Shown one piece after another: positions 1 to 6,179 of a DNA stretch of 8,743 nt (within the stretch, counting starts at the first letter, position 1; the number at the start of each line of letters is the position of its first letter). A program made the translations under genes and the position numbers. This DNA comes from an uncultured Oscillospiraceae bacterium (GTDB lineage: Bacteria; Bacillota; Clostridia; Oscillospirales; Oscillospiraceae). The notes under the pieces were generated by a model. That model worked only from the letters and a program-made list of their open reading frames with translations, was not told where the DNA came from and did not search any database. The stretch spans positions 1 through 8,743 of the forward strand of contig CAKTGM010000047.1 in the NCBI GenBank assembly GCA_934561515.1, given 5' to 3'.

Positions 1-46
1 GGAGGCCGAGGGCTACGGATACCTGCTGTACCTGTTTGAAAAATAG
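1..46 (+). CDS. C-terminal tail of an unidentified protein (partial)
   Basis: The reading frame starting at base 2 stays open from the window edge and ends at TAG (44-46). It gives the residues EAEGYGYLLYLFEK. Only 14 residues are visible, so no family can be assigned. The reading is supported by the open frame running off the edge and by a strong hairpin at 91-134, where a terminator for a plus-strand gene would be expected. Function unknown. Confidence 0.45.
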   Translation, partial: EAEGYGYLLYLFEK

Positions 47-90
47 GACGCAAGCGGTCGGCAGTTCTCATGCAAGGAACTATCAGCACA

Positions 91-134
91 TCACAGCATA
101 TCGGACTGCCCGGTGGCAGTCCGATATGCTGTGA
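91..134. terminator. Perfect 20-bp inverted repeat (probable terminator)
   Basis: Bases 91-110 and 115-134 are perfect reverse complements around a 4-base CGGT loop. The hairpin lies 45 bases after the stop of the upstream gene and 51 bases before the next start. It is followed by only a short T stretch (ATGGAATTTT), so it is not a textbook intrinsic terminator. A transcription-ending or RNA-stabilising hairpin is the simplest reading. A dispersed palindromic repeat is the alternative. Confidence 0.55.
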
Positions 135-184
135 ATGGAATTTTCCGCCACTCTCAATGAGCCAATTTCGAAATGGAGAAGCTC

Positions 185-841
185 ATGTATCTTTTTCAAA
201 TAAGCAACTACGATGATCCCGCCGTGGACAGCGAAACCGCAGAACTGCTGCACCGGCATTTGGAAGCTGAGAGTCGGCGGCGCTGCCCCGCTATGTGGAA
301 TGCGATAGACCGCATCAGAACTCACGCCGCGAAAGGCCCGAAAGGCCCGGCGCGCGAAAGGCGGACAGTGCGCTGCCGCATTTATGGCGTGTTCCTGCTG
401 GCGCTGGGCCTTTTGACGCTGATTCTCGGCTTGATGCCGCCAAGAACCACCGATGTGATCATTGTGGGCGGAGCCGTGATTATTGCAGGCCTGCTGGAGT
501 TTGCCCTTGCTCGCGGAAGAACGCCGCCGCGCATACCGGCATCCTGCAAAAAGGAGGCGCGGAAAGCGCTGGAGCTGCGGCGCACCGTTGATTGGGAAAA
601 GCTCAAAACCGCCATCCGCTTCGAGGATGCCGGCATAACGATCTGCGCGGAGGAGAACGAAGAACATCTCTCTTATACACGGATAAAGTGCGCCTTTGAA
701 TCATTGCATCTGTGGCTTGTGGTCTGCGACGATGAATGCGCGCTGCTGCTTCAGAAAAAGGACCTGAGGTCCGGGAACGCAGACAGCTTCCTCTCTGACA
801 TCATTTCAAAAATGAACACAGGAACAGATGCATCCGGCTGA
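185..841 (+). CDS. YcxB-like two-helix membrane protein
   Basis: This is a 218-residue protein of unknown function. Two hydrophobic helices at about residues 66-84 and 90-108 form a hairpin with the short linker MPPRTTD. A soluble C-terminal part follows, in which residues 140-205 (IRFEDAGITICAEENEEHLSYTRIK onward) resemble the C-terminal domain of YcxB-like proteins: a strand-rich module often found after two membrane helices. The N-terminal 60 residues are charged and rich in Arg and Glu. I chose ATG 185 over the in-frame ATG at 173 because GGAG at 175-178 sits 6 bases before 185, while nothing like a ribosome binding site precedes 173. No clear promoter lies between the upstream hairpin and this gene. 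Membrane location is well supported; the family assignment is by resemblance only and the role is unknown. Confidence 0.75.
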   Translation: MYLFQISNYDDPAVDSETAELLHRHLEAESRRRCPAMWNAIDRIRTHAAKGPKGPARERRTVRCRIYGVFLLALGLLTLILGLMPPRTTDVIIVGGAVIIAGLLEFALARGRTPPRIPASCKKEARKALELRRTVDWEKLKTAIRFEDAGITICAEENEEHLSYTRIKCAFESLHLWLVVCDDECALLLQKKDLRSGNADSFLSDIISKMNTGTDASG

Positions 842-890
842 ACGCGGCAGCCCATTCTGAAAGGATATGAACAAGTCTGCCGTTTGAGCG

Positions 891-919
891 TTGACAGGCA
901 CGGCCGGATATGGTATTCA
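891..919 (+). promoter_or_regulatory. Sigma-A type promoter for the sigma/anti-sigma operon
   Basis: TTGACA (891-896), a 17-base spacer and TATTCA (914-919), preceded by TG at 911-912 (extended -10 form). Transcription would start near 925, giving a leader of about 155 bases before the sigma-factor start at 1080. The rest of 842-1079 shows no gene. I saw no convincing ECF-type autoregulated promoter in the leader. Confidence 0.6.
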
Positions 920-1079
920 TATTTTTTGAGCAGGTGTCCAAATGCCGAGATGCTCACTCCGGCGGCCAATAGATCTTGTCTGCGAAAGACGCTCGGCAAA
1001 CCTCAACCAAAATAATTTTGAAACCGATGCAATAAACAGCCCTTCCCGTGCATTACACGGATGACAGGAGAAAAAGCCC

Positions 1080-1655
1080 ATGCTCAGTATGCTGATGACA
1101 ACCGAATATGCGCCGGCGGAGGAACGCCGCGAGCTTCGGCAGCTGCTTTTCCGCATTGCCGGCGGTGAACGCGAAGCGCTCGCGGAGCTGTATCAACGCA
1201 CGCGATCGGCGGTGTACGGCTTAGCGCTGTCCTACCTCAAAAACGCGCACGACGCGCAGGATCTCACACAGGACGTCTATGTGCAGGTGTGGGACTGCGC
1301 AGGGCAGTACCGCCCCACCGGCTCGCCGATGGGATGGCTTCTGGCCGTGTGCCGCAACCTGTGCCTGATGCGCCTGCGGCGGGAGGAACGTCATGCCGCG
1401 CTCAGCGAGGAGGAATGGGACGCCATTCCCGCGCAGGAGTGCGGACTGGACACTGATGAGCGCGCGCTGCTGCAAGGCGCATTGGCAAGCCTCGCTGACG
1501 AGGAGCGGCGCATTGTGCTGCTTCACGCGGTCACGGGCATGAAGCACCGGGAGATCGCGGCGCTGCTGGAGCTGCCGCTTCCCACCGTCCTGTCGAAATA
1601 TCACAGAGCATTGAAAAAGATGCGAATTATTCTGGAAGGAGATGACGCCCGATGA
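1080..1655 (+). CDS. ECF-type RNA polymerase sigma factor
   Basis: A 191-residue sigma-70 family protein of extracytoplasmic-function size, with regions 2 and 4 only. Region 2 spans about residues 35-102 and contains the core-binding and -10-recognition segment DAQDLTQDVYVQVW (58-71) and the following GWLLAVCRNLCLMRLRR. Region 4 spans about 130-185 and contains the helix-turn-helix MKHREIAALLELPLPTVLSKYHRALKKMR, which reads the -35 element. It would direct RNA polymerase to a small regulon when released from its anti-sigma factor. GGAG (1067-1070) lies 9 bases before ATG 1080; in-frame ATGs at 1089 and 1095 are weaker alternatives. The stop overlaps the next start (ATGA, 1652-1655), so the two genes are translationally coupled. 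This pairing is typical of a sigma factor controlled by its downstream neighbour. The exact ECF subgroup and the regulon cannot be told. Confidence 0.95.
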   Translation: MLSMLMTTEYAPAEERRELRQLLFRIAGGEREALAELYQRTRSAVYGLALSYLKNAHDAQDLTQDVYVQVWDCAGQYRPTGSPMGWLLAVCRNLCLMRLRREERHAALSEEEWDAIPAQECGLDTDERALLQGALASLADEERRIVLLHAVTGMKHREIAALLELPLPTVLSKYHRALKKMRIILEGDDAR

Positions 1656-2866
1656 CCAATGAAAAAATGGAGCAGCGACTGGCTGCGGCGCTTGAAAAGA
1701 CCGCGCCGGACGATGTGAGCGGCGTTCTCTCCCGCTGTGAAGCGCGGAAAGGAACGGTAATCAACATGAAAACGAAGAAAACGACAAAGAGAAGATGGAC
1801 ATCGCTCATTGCTGCCTGCCTTGCGGTAATGCTGCTCGGCGGCGGGGGACTCTTCTACCAGCGGGCGAACGCGGTCGCGTCCGTGGTGTCGCTCGATGTG
1901 AACCCGAGCATTGAGCTGAAAGTGAATCGGAGCGAAAAGGTGCTCGTCTGTACGCCGCTCAACGAGGACGCAAAAGCCATCCTTGCGGATATGGGCAACG
2001 GCGCCGACCTCAAGGGCGCGAAGCTCGATGTGGCGGTGAACGCCATCGTGGGGAGCCTTGTGCGAAACGGCTATCTCGACAGCATTTCCTCTGCCATCAT
2101 GATCTCGGTGGAGGATAAGGACACCGCCCGCGCGGAAAAGCTCCAGCGCGAGCTGACGAGCGCCGTGGACGGCGTTTTGCAGACGAGCGAAGCAAAGGCC
2201 GCCGTCCTGACGCAGACGCTGACGCAGGACGCGGCGCGGGAGCAGCAGGCGCGGGAAAACAATATTTCTACCGGCAAGGCGGCGCTGGTGAACCGCGTCC
2301 TCGCCATCAACCCTTCGCTCAAGTTTGACGCGCTGGCAAAGCTCTCGGTCGAGGAGCTCAAGGACCTTGCCGAAGCGGGCGCGCCTGCCATGCCCATCGG
2401 CAAGGATGCCGCCGCCTACGCTGCGGAGCAGTATGCCGGGACAACGGCGCTCGACTCCGTCACGGCGGAGGTCGATTCTGAGCTGGACGAATCCCCCGCG
2501 CACTATGAGGTGGAGCTGCACACGGCGTGGGGCGAGTTTGAGTATTTGGTGGACGCCTACACGGGGAAGGTGCTCAGCGGGCAGAAGAACTTGCCGGCTG
2601 CCGCTTCCACGCCGAATGCGACGGCGAAGCCCGCTGCACCGTCCGGAGCAGTGCAGGACATTGGCTATGCCAAGGCAAAGTCCATCGCCCTGAACCACGC
2701 GGGCGTGAGCGAAAATCAGGCGTATGACATGGAGATCGAACTGGACGACGAGGACGGAATGCTCGTCTACGAGGTCGAGTTCAAGTCCGGCGGCATGGAG
2801 TATAGCTGCGAGATCAATGCCGCCACCGGCGCGATCCTCAAGTATGAGACAGAGCTGGATGACTGA
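1652..2866 (+). CDS. RsgI-like transmembrane anti-sigma factor with two PepSY domains
   Basis: A 404-residue single-pass membrane protein, inferred to hold the ECF sigma factor encoded just upstream. Residues 1-50 are cytosolic and basic towards the membrane and include APDDVSGVLSRCEARKG. One helix (about 51-69) crosses the membrane. Residues 76-105 (SVVSLDVNPSIELKVNRSEK) match the conserved RsgI-like extracellular domain. In characterised RsgI proteins the Asn-Pro bond of this motif breaks spontaneously; here it is N84-P85. Residues about 155-245 are helical and rich in Ala, Glu and Lys. Two PepSY-like units follow, at about 252-310 (ending VDAYTGKVLSG) and 335-400 (ending INAATGAILKYE), joined by a Pro/Ala linker (314-333). 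AGGAG at 1637-1641 serves ATG 1652. The sigma partner is inferred from the gene overlap; the signal sensed is unknown. Confidence 0.9.
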   Translation: MTNEKMEQRLAAALEKTAPDDVSGVLSRCEARKGTVINMKTKKTTKRRWTSLIAACLAVMLLGGGGLFYQRANAVASVVSLDVNPSIELKVNRSEKVLVCTPLNEDAKAILADMGNGADLKGAKLDVAVNAIVGSLVRNGYLDSISSAIMISVEDKDTARAEKLQRELTSAVDGVLQTSEAKAAVLTQTLTQDAAREQQARENNISTGKAALVNRVLAINPSLKFDALAKLSVEELKDLAEAGAPAMPIGKDAAAYAAEQYAGTTALDSVTAEVDSELDESPAHYEVELHTAWGEFEYLVDAYTGKVLSGQKNLPAAASTPNATAKPAAPSGAVQDIGYAKAKSIALNHAGVSENQAYDMEIELDDEDGMLVYEVEFKSGGMEYSCEINAATGAILKYETELDD

Positions 2867-3205
2867 CGCGTGCTTCCGGCGGCATCTTATCGCCCAATAG
2901 AAAGTGTTTTGGCGGATGCGCGCAATTCATGACTGAAATTCTCTCGCCTTTTGACAAAATCCGTGATAGAATCAATGCAGCCGAAACGGGTGCAATCAAC
3001 GCAAAGAGATGGTGTTTCAGGATGGACACTTTGCGGCGATTTGCCTGCGCTGCGGCAGCTGCGGGACTGACGGAGGCCAAAGAAAAACTGGCCGAACGAA
3101 GACTACCGGCGGCTTTTTCACGAGATCAACGAAACGATAGAAAACAGCGCGCGCTGAGCAGGGCAAGCGTTCAGCGGCGCGCAGAGAATACGGGAGGAGA
3201 CAGCA
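2867..3205. other. Intergenic region without a convincing gene; possible gene remnant
   Basis: This 339-base stretch separates the anti-sigma gene from the flavoprotein gene. A plus-strand frame is open from 2929, but it reads through the ribosome binding site and into the next gene in another frame, and its protein is Arg/Ala-rich and unlike any family I know. A different frame (3071-3157) ends as RRPKKNWPNEDYRRLFHEIN..., which looks more protein-like but has a stop just upstream (3068-3070) and no start. It may be the end of a decayed gene. An extended -10 sequence TGATAGAAT (2964-2972) with TTGACA only 10 bases upstream is a weak promoter candidate for the following gene. A hairpin at 3147-3182 is listed separately. 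Confidence 0.4.
3147..3182 (+). other. Strong hairpin upstream of the flavoprotein gene
   Basis: GCGCGCGCTGA (3147-3157) pairs with TCAGC-G-GCGCGC (3171-3182), giving 11 base pairs with one bulged G and a 13-base loop. No T tract follows, so it is unlikely to be an intrinsic terminator. It ends 10 bases before the GGAGGAG ribosome binding site (3193-3199) and could shape the 5' leader of the downstream mRNA. Confidence 0.45.
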
Positions 3206-3832
3206 ATGAAGGAAATGAAGGTACTGCTGCTCAACGGCAGCCCGCACGCGAACGGCAACACGGCGGTCGCGCTGCGCGAGATGGAGAAGGTATTCAGGGA
3301 GAACGGCGTGGAGGCCGAAACGGTGCTCGTCGGCGACAAGGCCGTGCGCGGCTGCGCGGCCTGCAACGGCTGTAGGAAGACGGGAAAATGTGTCTTCGAT
3401 GACGTGGTCAACGAGCTTGCGCCGAAGCTTGAGGCGGCAGACGGCCTTGTTGCGGCAAGCCCTGTTTACTACGCCTCCGCGAACGCGACGCTCATCGCCT
3501 GCCTTGACCGCCTCTTCTACAGCACGTCGTTCGACAAGACGATGAAGGTCGGCGCGAGCATTGCCTGCGCGCGCCGCGGCGGCTGCTCGGCGACCTTCGA
3601 TGAGATCAACAAATACTTCGCCATCTCCGGTATGCCGATCGCATCCAGCCAGTATTGGAACAGCATCCACGGCTGCACGCCCGGCGAGGCGGAGGCGGAC
3701 GAGGAGGGAAAGCAGACCATGCGCGTGCTCGCGCGCAATATGATCTTCCTCATGAAGAGCATCGCGCTGGGAAGAGAGCAGTTCGGCCTTCCCGAAAAGG
3801 AAGCGCGCGTTTCGACAAACTTCATCCGCTGA
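3206..3832 (+). CDS. Flavodoxin-fold NAD(P)H oxidoreductase, iron-sulfur-flavoprotein-like
   Basis: A 208-residue cytosolic protein of the NADPH-dependent FMN reductase/iron-sulfur flavoprotein superfamily. The N-terminal strand and phosphate loop MKVLLLNGSPHANGNTA (4-20) bind FMN phosphate. SPVYYASANATLIACLDR (85-102) is the second flavin-binding loop and helix typical of the family. Residues 50-62 carry Cys50, Cys53, Cys56 and Cys62, a CX2CX2CX5C pattern within the spacing known for iron-sulfur flavoproteins. A 4Fe-4S cluster is therefore possible, though many relatives keep this motif without proven cluster binding. It would pass electrons between a reduced carrier and an unknown acceptor. 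GGAGGAG (3193-3199) lies 6 bases before ATG 3206. The gene stands alone and runs into a terminator shared with the convergent gene. The substrate is not predictable. Confidence 0.9.
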   Translation: MKEMKVLLLNGSPHANGNTAVALREMEKVFRENGVEAETVLVGDKAVRGCAACNGCRKTGKCVFDDVVNELAPKLEAADGLVAASPVYYASANATLIACLDRLFYSTSFDKTMKVGASIACARRGGCSATFDEINKYFAISGMPIASSQYWNSIHGCTPGEAEADEEGKQTMRVLARNMIFLMKSIALGREQFGLPEKEARVSTNFIR

Positions 3833-3843
3833 AAAATTGCATG

Positions 3844-3875
3844 AAAAAAGCCCTTCCGGGAGGAAGGGCTTTTTT
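3844..3875. terminator. Bidirectional intrinsic terminator between convergent genes
   Basis: AAAAAAGCCCTTCC (3844-3857) and its exact reverse complement (3862-3875) form a 14-bp stem with a GGGA loop. There is a T run at the 3' side on both strands. It lies 11 bases after the flavoprotein stop and 7 bases after the minus-strand carboxyltransferase stop, so it can serve both genes. Confidence 0.9.
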
Positions 3876-3882
3876 ATTGTTG

Positions 3883-5325
3883 TTATTTGCGGGCGAACGG
3901 CGCGACGGCGCGTTCGTGCTTTGCAGGATGCGCGATGGGCGCCATCGTGCGGTGAGGCTTCGGCGTGCGCAGGTTGCGGCGGTTGATGAACGCGGGGGCC
4001 ACCTGCGGGAAGAGCGCGAGCGAGAGCACGTCCTCCTCGCTCTTTGCAAGATCCTTGAACTGCTCGCGGTACTTCGGCAGCTCCGGCTCGAGAAGGTCGG
4101 CAGGGCGGCAGGTGATGACGTCCTCGGGCCTGATGCCCGCCTTGGCGCGCACCTCTTCGTTGACCGTGCCGGGCAGCTTGCCGTATTCACCGCGCAGCAT
4201 GGCCTTGCTCTCCTTGGGGACCATCTTGTAGCGCTCGCCGGTGATGATGTTCAGCACCGACTGCGTGCCGACGATCTGGCTCGAGGGCGTGACCAGCGGG
4301 GGATAGCCGAAGTCTGCGCGCACGCGCGGGATCTCGGCGAGCACGTCGTAATACTTGTCCTCCTTCCCGGCCTGCTTGAGCTGGGAGATGAGGTTCGAGA
4401 GCATACCGCCGGGGACCTGATACAAAAGCGTATTTGTGTCGACATTCAGCACCTTCGGGTCAAGCGCGCCGATGGACTTGAGCCGGTCGGCGACCTTGCG
4501 GAAGTGGACGGCGGCGGTGCTCATCTTGTCGAGGTCGAGCCCCGTGTCGCGCACCGTGCCCTTGAGCGTTGCCACGAGAGACTCCGTCGCGGGCTGGGAG
4601 GTACCGTTGGCAAGCGGGGAGAGCGCGGTGTCGACCATGTCGACGCCCGCCATCGCGGCCATCAGGTAGACCATGTCGCCCGTGCCGCTCGTGTTGTGCG
4701 TGTGCAGGTGGATGGGCATATCGACCGTTTCCTTCAGGCGCTTGACGAGGGAGTAGGCGTCCATCGGCAGCAGAAGGTTCGCCATGTCCTTGATGCACAG
4801 CACATCCGCGCCCATCTGCTCCAGCTCGCGGGCGAGCCCCACGAAGTAATCCTCGTTGTGGATGGGGGAGATGGTGTAGGAAAGGGTCGCCTCGACCTGA
4901 CCGCCATACTTCTTCGTCGACTTGATGGCCTGCTCTAAGTTGCGCACGTCGTTGAGCGCATCGAAAATACGGATGATGTCGATGCCGTTGTCGATGGACT
5001 TGGCGCAGAACTCGTCGACCACATCGTCGGCATAGTGCTTATAGCCCAAGATGTTCTGCCCGCGGAAAAGCATCTGGAGCTTCGTGTGCGGCAGGTGGGC
5101 GCGCAGCTGGCGCAGACGCTCCCACGGGTCTTCGTCGAGGAAGCGCAGGCAGGCATCAAACGTGGCGCCGCCCCAGCATTCGAGGGAGTAGTAGCCGATG
5201 GAATCGAGGATTTCACAGGCGGGAAGCATGTCCTCGAGCGTCATGCGCGTCGCCGCCTGCGACTGATGCGCGTCACGCAGAATGGTATCGGTGATGAGAA
5301 GAGGCTTGTTCGATAAAAATTCCAT
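3883..5325 (-). CDS. oadA: Oxaloacetate decarboxylase / pyruvate carboxylase-type carboxyltransferase subunit
   Basis: A 480-residue carboxyltransferase of the OadA/PycB family, which moves CO2 between a biotin carrier and pyruvate/oxaloacetate. The HMGL-like TIM barrel fills about residues 10-285. Family motifs seen: TILRDAHQS (14-22, metal-binding Asp18), RIFDALND (119-126), CIKDMANL (177-184, Lys179 being the lysine carbamylated in the family), HLHTHNTSG (206-214, metal-binding His208 and His210) and NGTSQPATE (240-248). The conserved carboxylase domain follows (about 300-450). The protein ends in a Pro/Arg/His-rich tail at residue 480. Full OadA/PycB proteins run to about 600 residues because of a C-terminal biotin domain, which is absent here, so a separate carrier must exist outside the window. 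The start is ATG 5325 or TTG 5334; AGGAAAGGA (5338-5346) is 12 or 3 bases away. Decarboxylase versus carboxylase direction cannot be decided here. Confidence 0.9.
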   Translation of the reverse strand: MEFLSNKPLLITDTILRDAHQSQAATRMTLEDMLPACEILDSIGYYSLECWGGATFDACLRFLDEDPWERLRQLRAHLPHTKLQMLFRGQNILGYKHYADDVVDEFCAKSIDNGIDIIRIFDALNDVRNLEQAIKSTKKYGGQVEATLSYTISPIHNEDYFVGLARELEQMGADVLCIKDMANLLLPMDAYSLVKRLKETVDMPIHLHTHNTSGTGDMVYLMAAMAGVDMVDTALSPLANGTSQPATESLVATLKGTVRDTGLDLDKMSTAAVHFRKVADRLKSIGALDPKVLNVDTNTLLYQVPGGMLSNLISQLKQAGKEDKYYDVLAEIPRVRADFGYPPLVTPSSQIVGTQSVLNIITGERYKMVPKESKAMLRGEYGKLPGTVNEEVRAKAGIRPEDVITCRPADLLEPELPKYREQFKDLAKSEEDVLSLALFPQVAPAFINRRNLRTPKPHRTMAPIAHPAKHERAVAPFARK

Positions 5326-5357
5326 AGCGGTCAAAAATCCTTTCCTGATTTTTTATC

Positions 5358-5386
5358 AGTTTAGCACAGCAGCGTGAAATAAGCAA
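5358..5386 (-). promoter_or_regulatory. Promoter for the carboxyltransferase gene
   Basis: On the minus strand: TTGCTT (5386-5381), a 17-base spacer, then TAAACT (5363-5358) preceded by TGC, giving an extended -10. A small CTGAT/ATCAG inverted repeat (5345-5359) lies between the -10 and the ribosome binding site. The divergent mntP promoter is about 80 bases away. Confidence 0.5.
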
Positions 5387-5464
5387 GAAGCACTTTGCGC
5401 GCCCCTTGCATCTTTGCGGCGAATATACGGGAAAGCGGGCGGAAAAAGACGGGCAAAGGCGCGC

Positions 5465-5493
5465 TTGACGGCGGGGGAGGGATGTGGTAAATT
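5465..5493 (+). promoter_or_regulatory. Promoter for mntP
   Basis: TTGACG (5465-5470), a 17-base spacer and TAAATT (5488-5493), with an overlapping TTATAG. The expected start near 5500 leaves a leader of about 55 bases. That leader holds a 5-bp hairpin GGGCG/CGCCC (5514-5526) followed by TGAC and six T residues. It is too short for a full yybP-ykoY manganese riboswitch, and I do not recognise one. Confidence 0.55.
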
Positions 5494-5556
5494 ATAGTCG
5501 TTTTTTTGTTCATGGGCGGCGCGCCCTGACTTTTTTCCGTCCGGAGGAATGCTGCA

Positions 5557-6126
5557 ATGACATTTTTCGAGCTTTTTCTCATCGGCATCGGGCTTTCGAT
5601 GGATGCCTTTGCCGTGTCAGTCTGCAAGGGGCTTTCCATGCAGCGGATCGACAAAAAATATACGCTTTGCATCGGCCTTTTCTTCGGCGGCTTTCAGGCG
5701 CTCATGCCGCTGCTTGGCTACTTTCTCGGCAGCCGCCTGGCCGGCAGCATCGAGAGGTTTGACCACTGGATCGCCTTCCTTCTGCTGGCCTTCATCGGCT
5801 TCAACATGATCCGCGAGAGCCGCGAGGAGGTAAAGGAGGAACAGACGTTCGCGGGCGTGAACTTCAAAGAGCTCATCGTTCTTGCCATCGCCACGAGCAT
5901 CGATGCGCTGGCCGTGGGCGTGACCTTCGCCTTCCTGCAGGTGAAGATCGTCCCCGCCGTCACGATCATCGGCTGCACGGCCTTTATTCTCTCGCTTGCG
6001 GGCGTGTATGTGGGCAATGTGTTCGGCGCACGCTATAAAAGCCGCGCCGAGCTGACCGGCGGCGTCATCCTCATCCTGATCGGGCTGAAGATCCTGCTCG
6101 AGCACCTTGGCGTGCTCTCGTTCTGA
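5557..6126 (+). CDS. mntP: Manganese efflux pump MntP
   Basis: A 189-residue inner-membrane protein that exports Mn2+ and protects the cell from manganese overload. Two repeated halves of three helices each are visible. Each carries the family's signature acidic motif in its first helix: GLSMDAFAVSVCKG (12-25, Asp16) and ATSIDALAVGVTFAF (112-126, Asp116). The loop after helix 3 is charged (MIRESREEVKEEQ, 84-96), and the protein ends shortly after helix 6 (GGVILILIGLKILLEHLG). Length and motifs match full-size MntP (formerly YebN/DUF204). GGAGGA (5543-5548) lies 8 bases before ATG 5557. The gene has its own promoter and terminator and is monocistronic. In many bacteria mntP is controlled by a manganese riboswitch or MntR; neither is evident here. 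Confidence 0.96.
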   Translation: MTFFELFLIGIGLSMDAFAVSVCKGLSMQRIDKKYTLCIGLFFGGFQALMPLLGYFLGSRLAGSIERFDHWIAFLLLAFIGFNMIRESREEVKEEQTFAGVNFKELIVLAIATSIDALAVGVTFAFLQVKIVPAVTIIGCTAFILSLAGVYVGNVFGARYKSRAELTGGVILILIGLKILLEHLGVLSF

Positions 6127-6134
6127 AAACGAAA

Positions 6135-6162
6135 AAAGAGGACTGCTTTCGCAGTCCTCTTT
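6135..6162. terminator. Bidirectional intrinsic terminator downstream of mntP
   Basis: AAAGAGGACTGC (6135-6146), a TTTC loop and the exact complement (6151-6162) form a 12-bp stem. A-rich sequence lies on the left and TTTCTAATTT on the right. It is 8 bases after the mntP stop and 17 bases beyond the stop of the convergent Cys-rich gene, so it can end both transcripts. Confidence 0.88.
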
Positions 6163-6179
6163 CTAATTTATGCAGACGT

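Noticed and set aside
83..667. Minus-strand open frame of 194 codons
   Set aside because: Runs antisense to the YcxB-like gene and through the 91-134 hairpin, with no recognisable domain or ribosome binding site.
1019..1060. TGAAACC-like element as an ECF autoregulated promoter
   Set aside because: No suitable CGTA/CGTC -10 element lies at 16-17 bases downstream.
1601..2698. Minus-strand open frame (365 codons) opposite the anti-sigma gene
   Set aside because: Arg/His/Leu-rich shadow of the real gene, which has recognised domains and a coupled start.
2951..2972. TTGACA with TAGAAT as a standard promoter
   Set aside because: The spacer is only 10 bases, far from the 16-18 required; only the extended -10 remains as a weak possibility.
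2929..3375. Plus-strand open frame of 148 codons before and into the flavoprotein gene
   Set aside because: It reads through the flavoprotein's ribosome binding site and overlaps its first 170 bases in another frame. Its composition is Arg/Gly/Ala-biased with no family resemblance.
3655..4938. Long plus-strand open frame (427 codons) opposite the carboxyltransferase gene
   Set aside because: It starts inside the flavoprotein gene, crosses the terminator and runs antisense to a gene with full OadA motifs. Its protein is rich in Arg, His, Val and Leu, as expected from the complement of a GC-rich gene.
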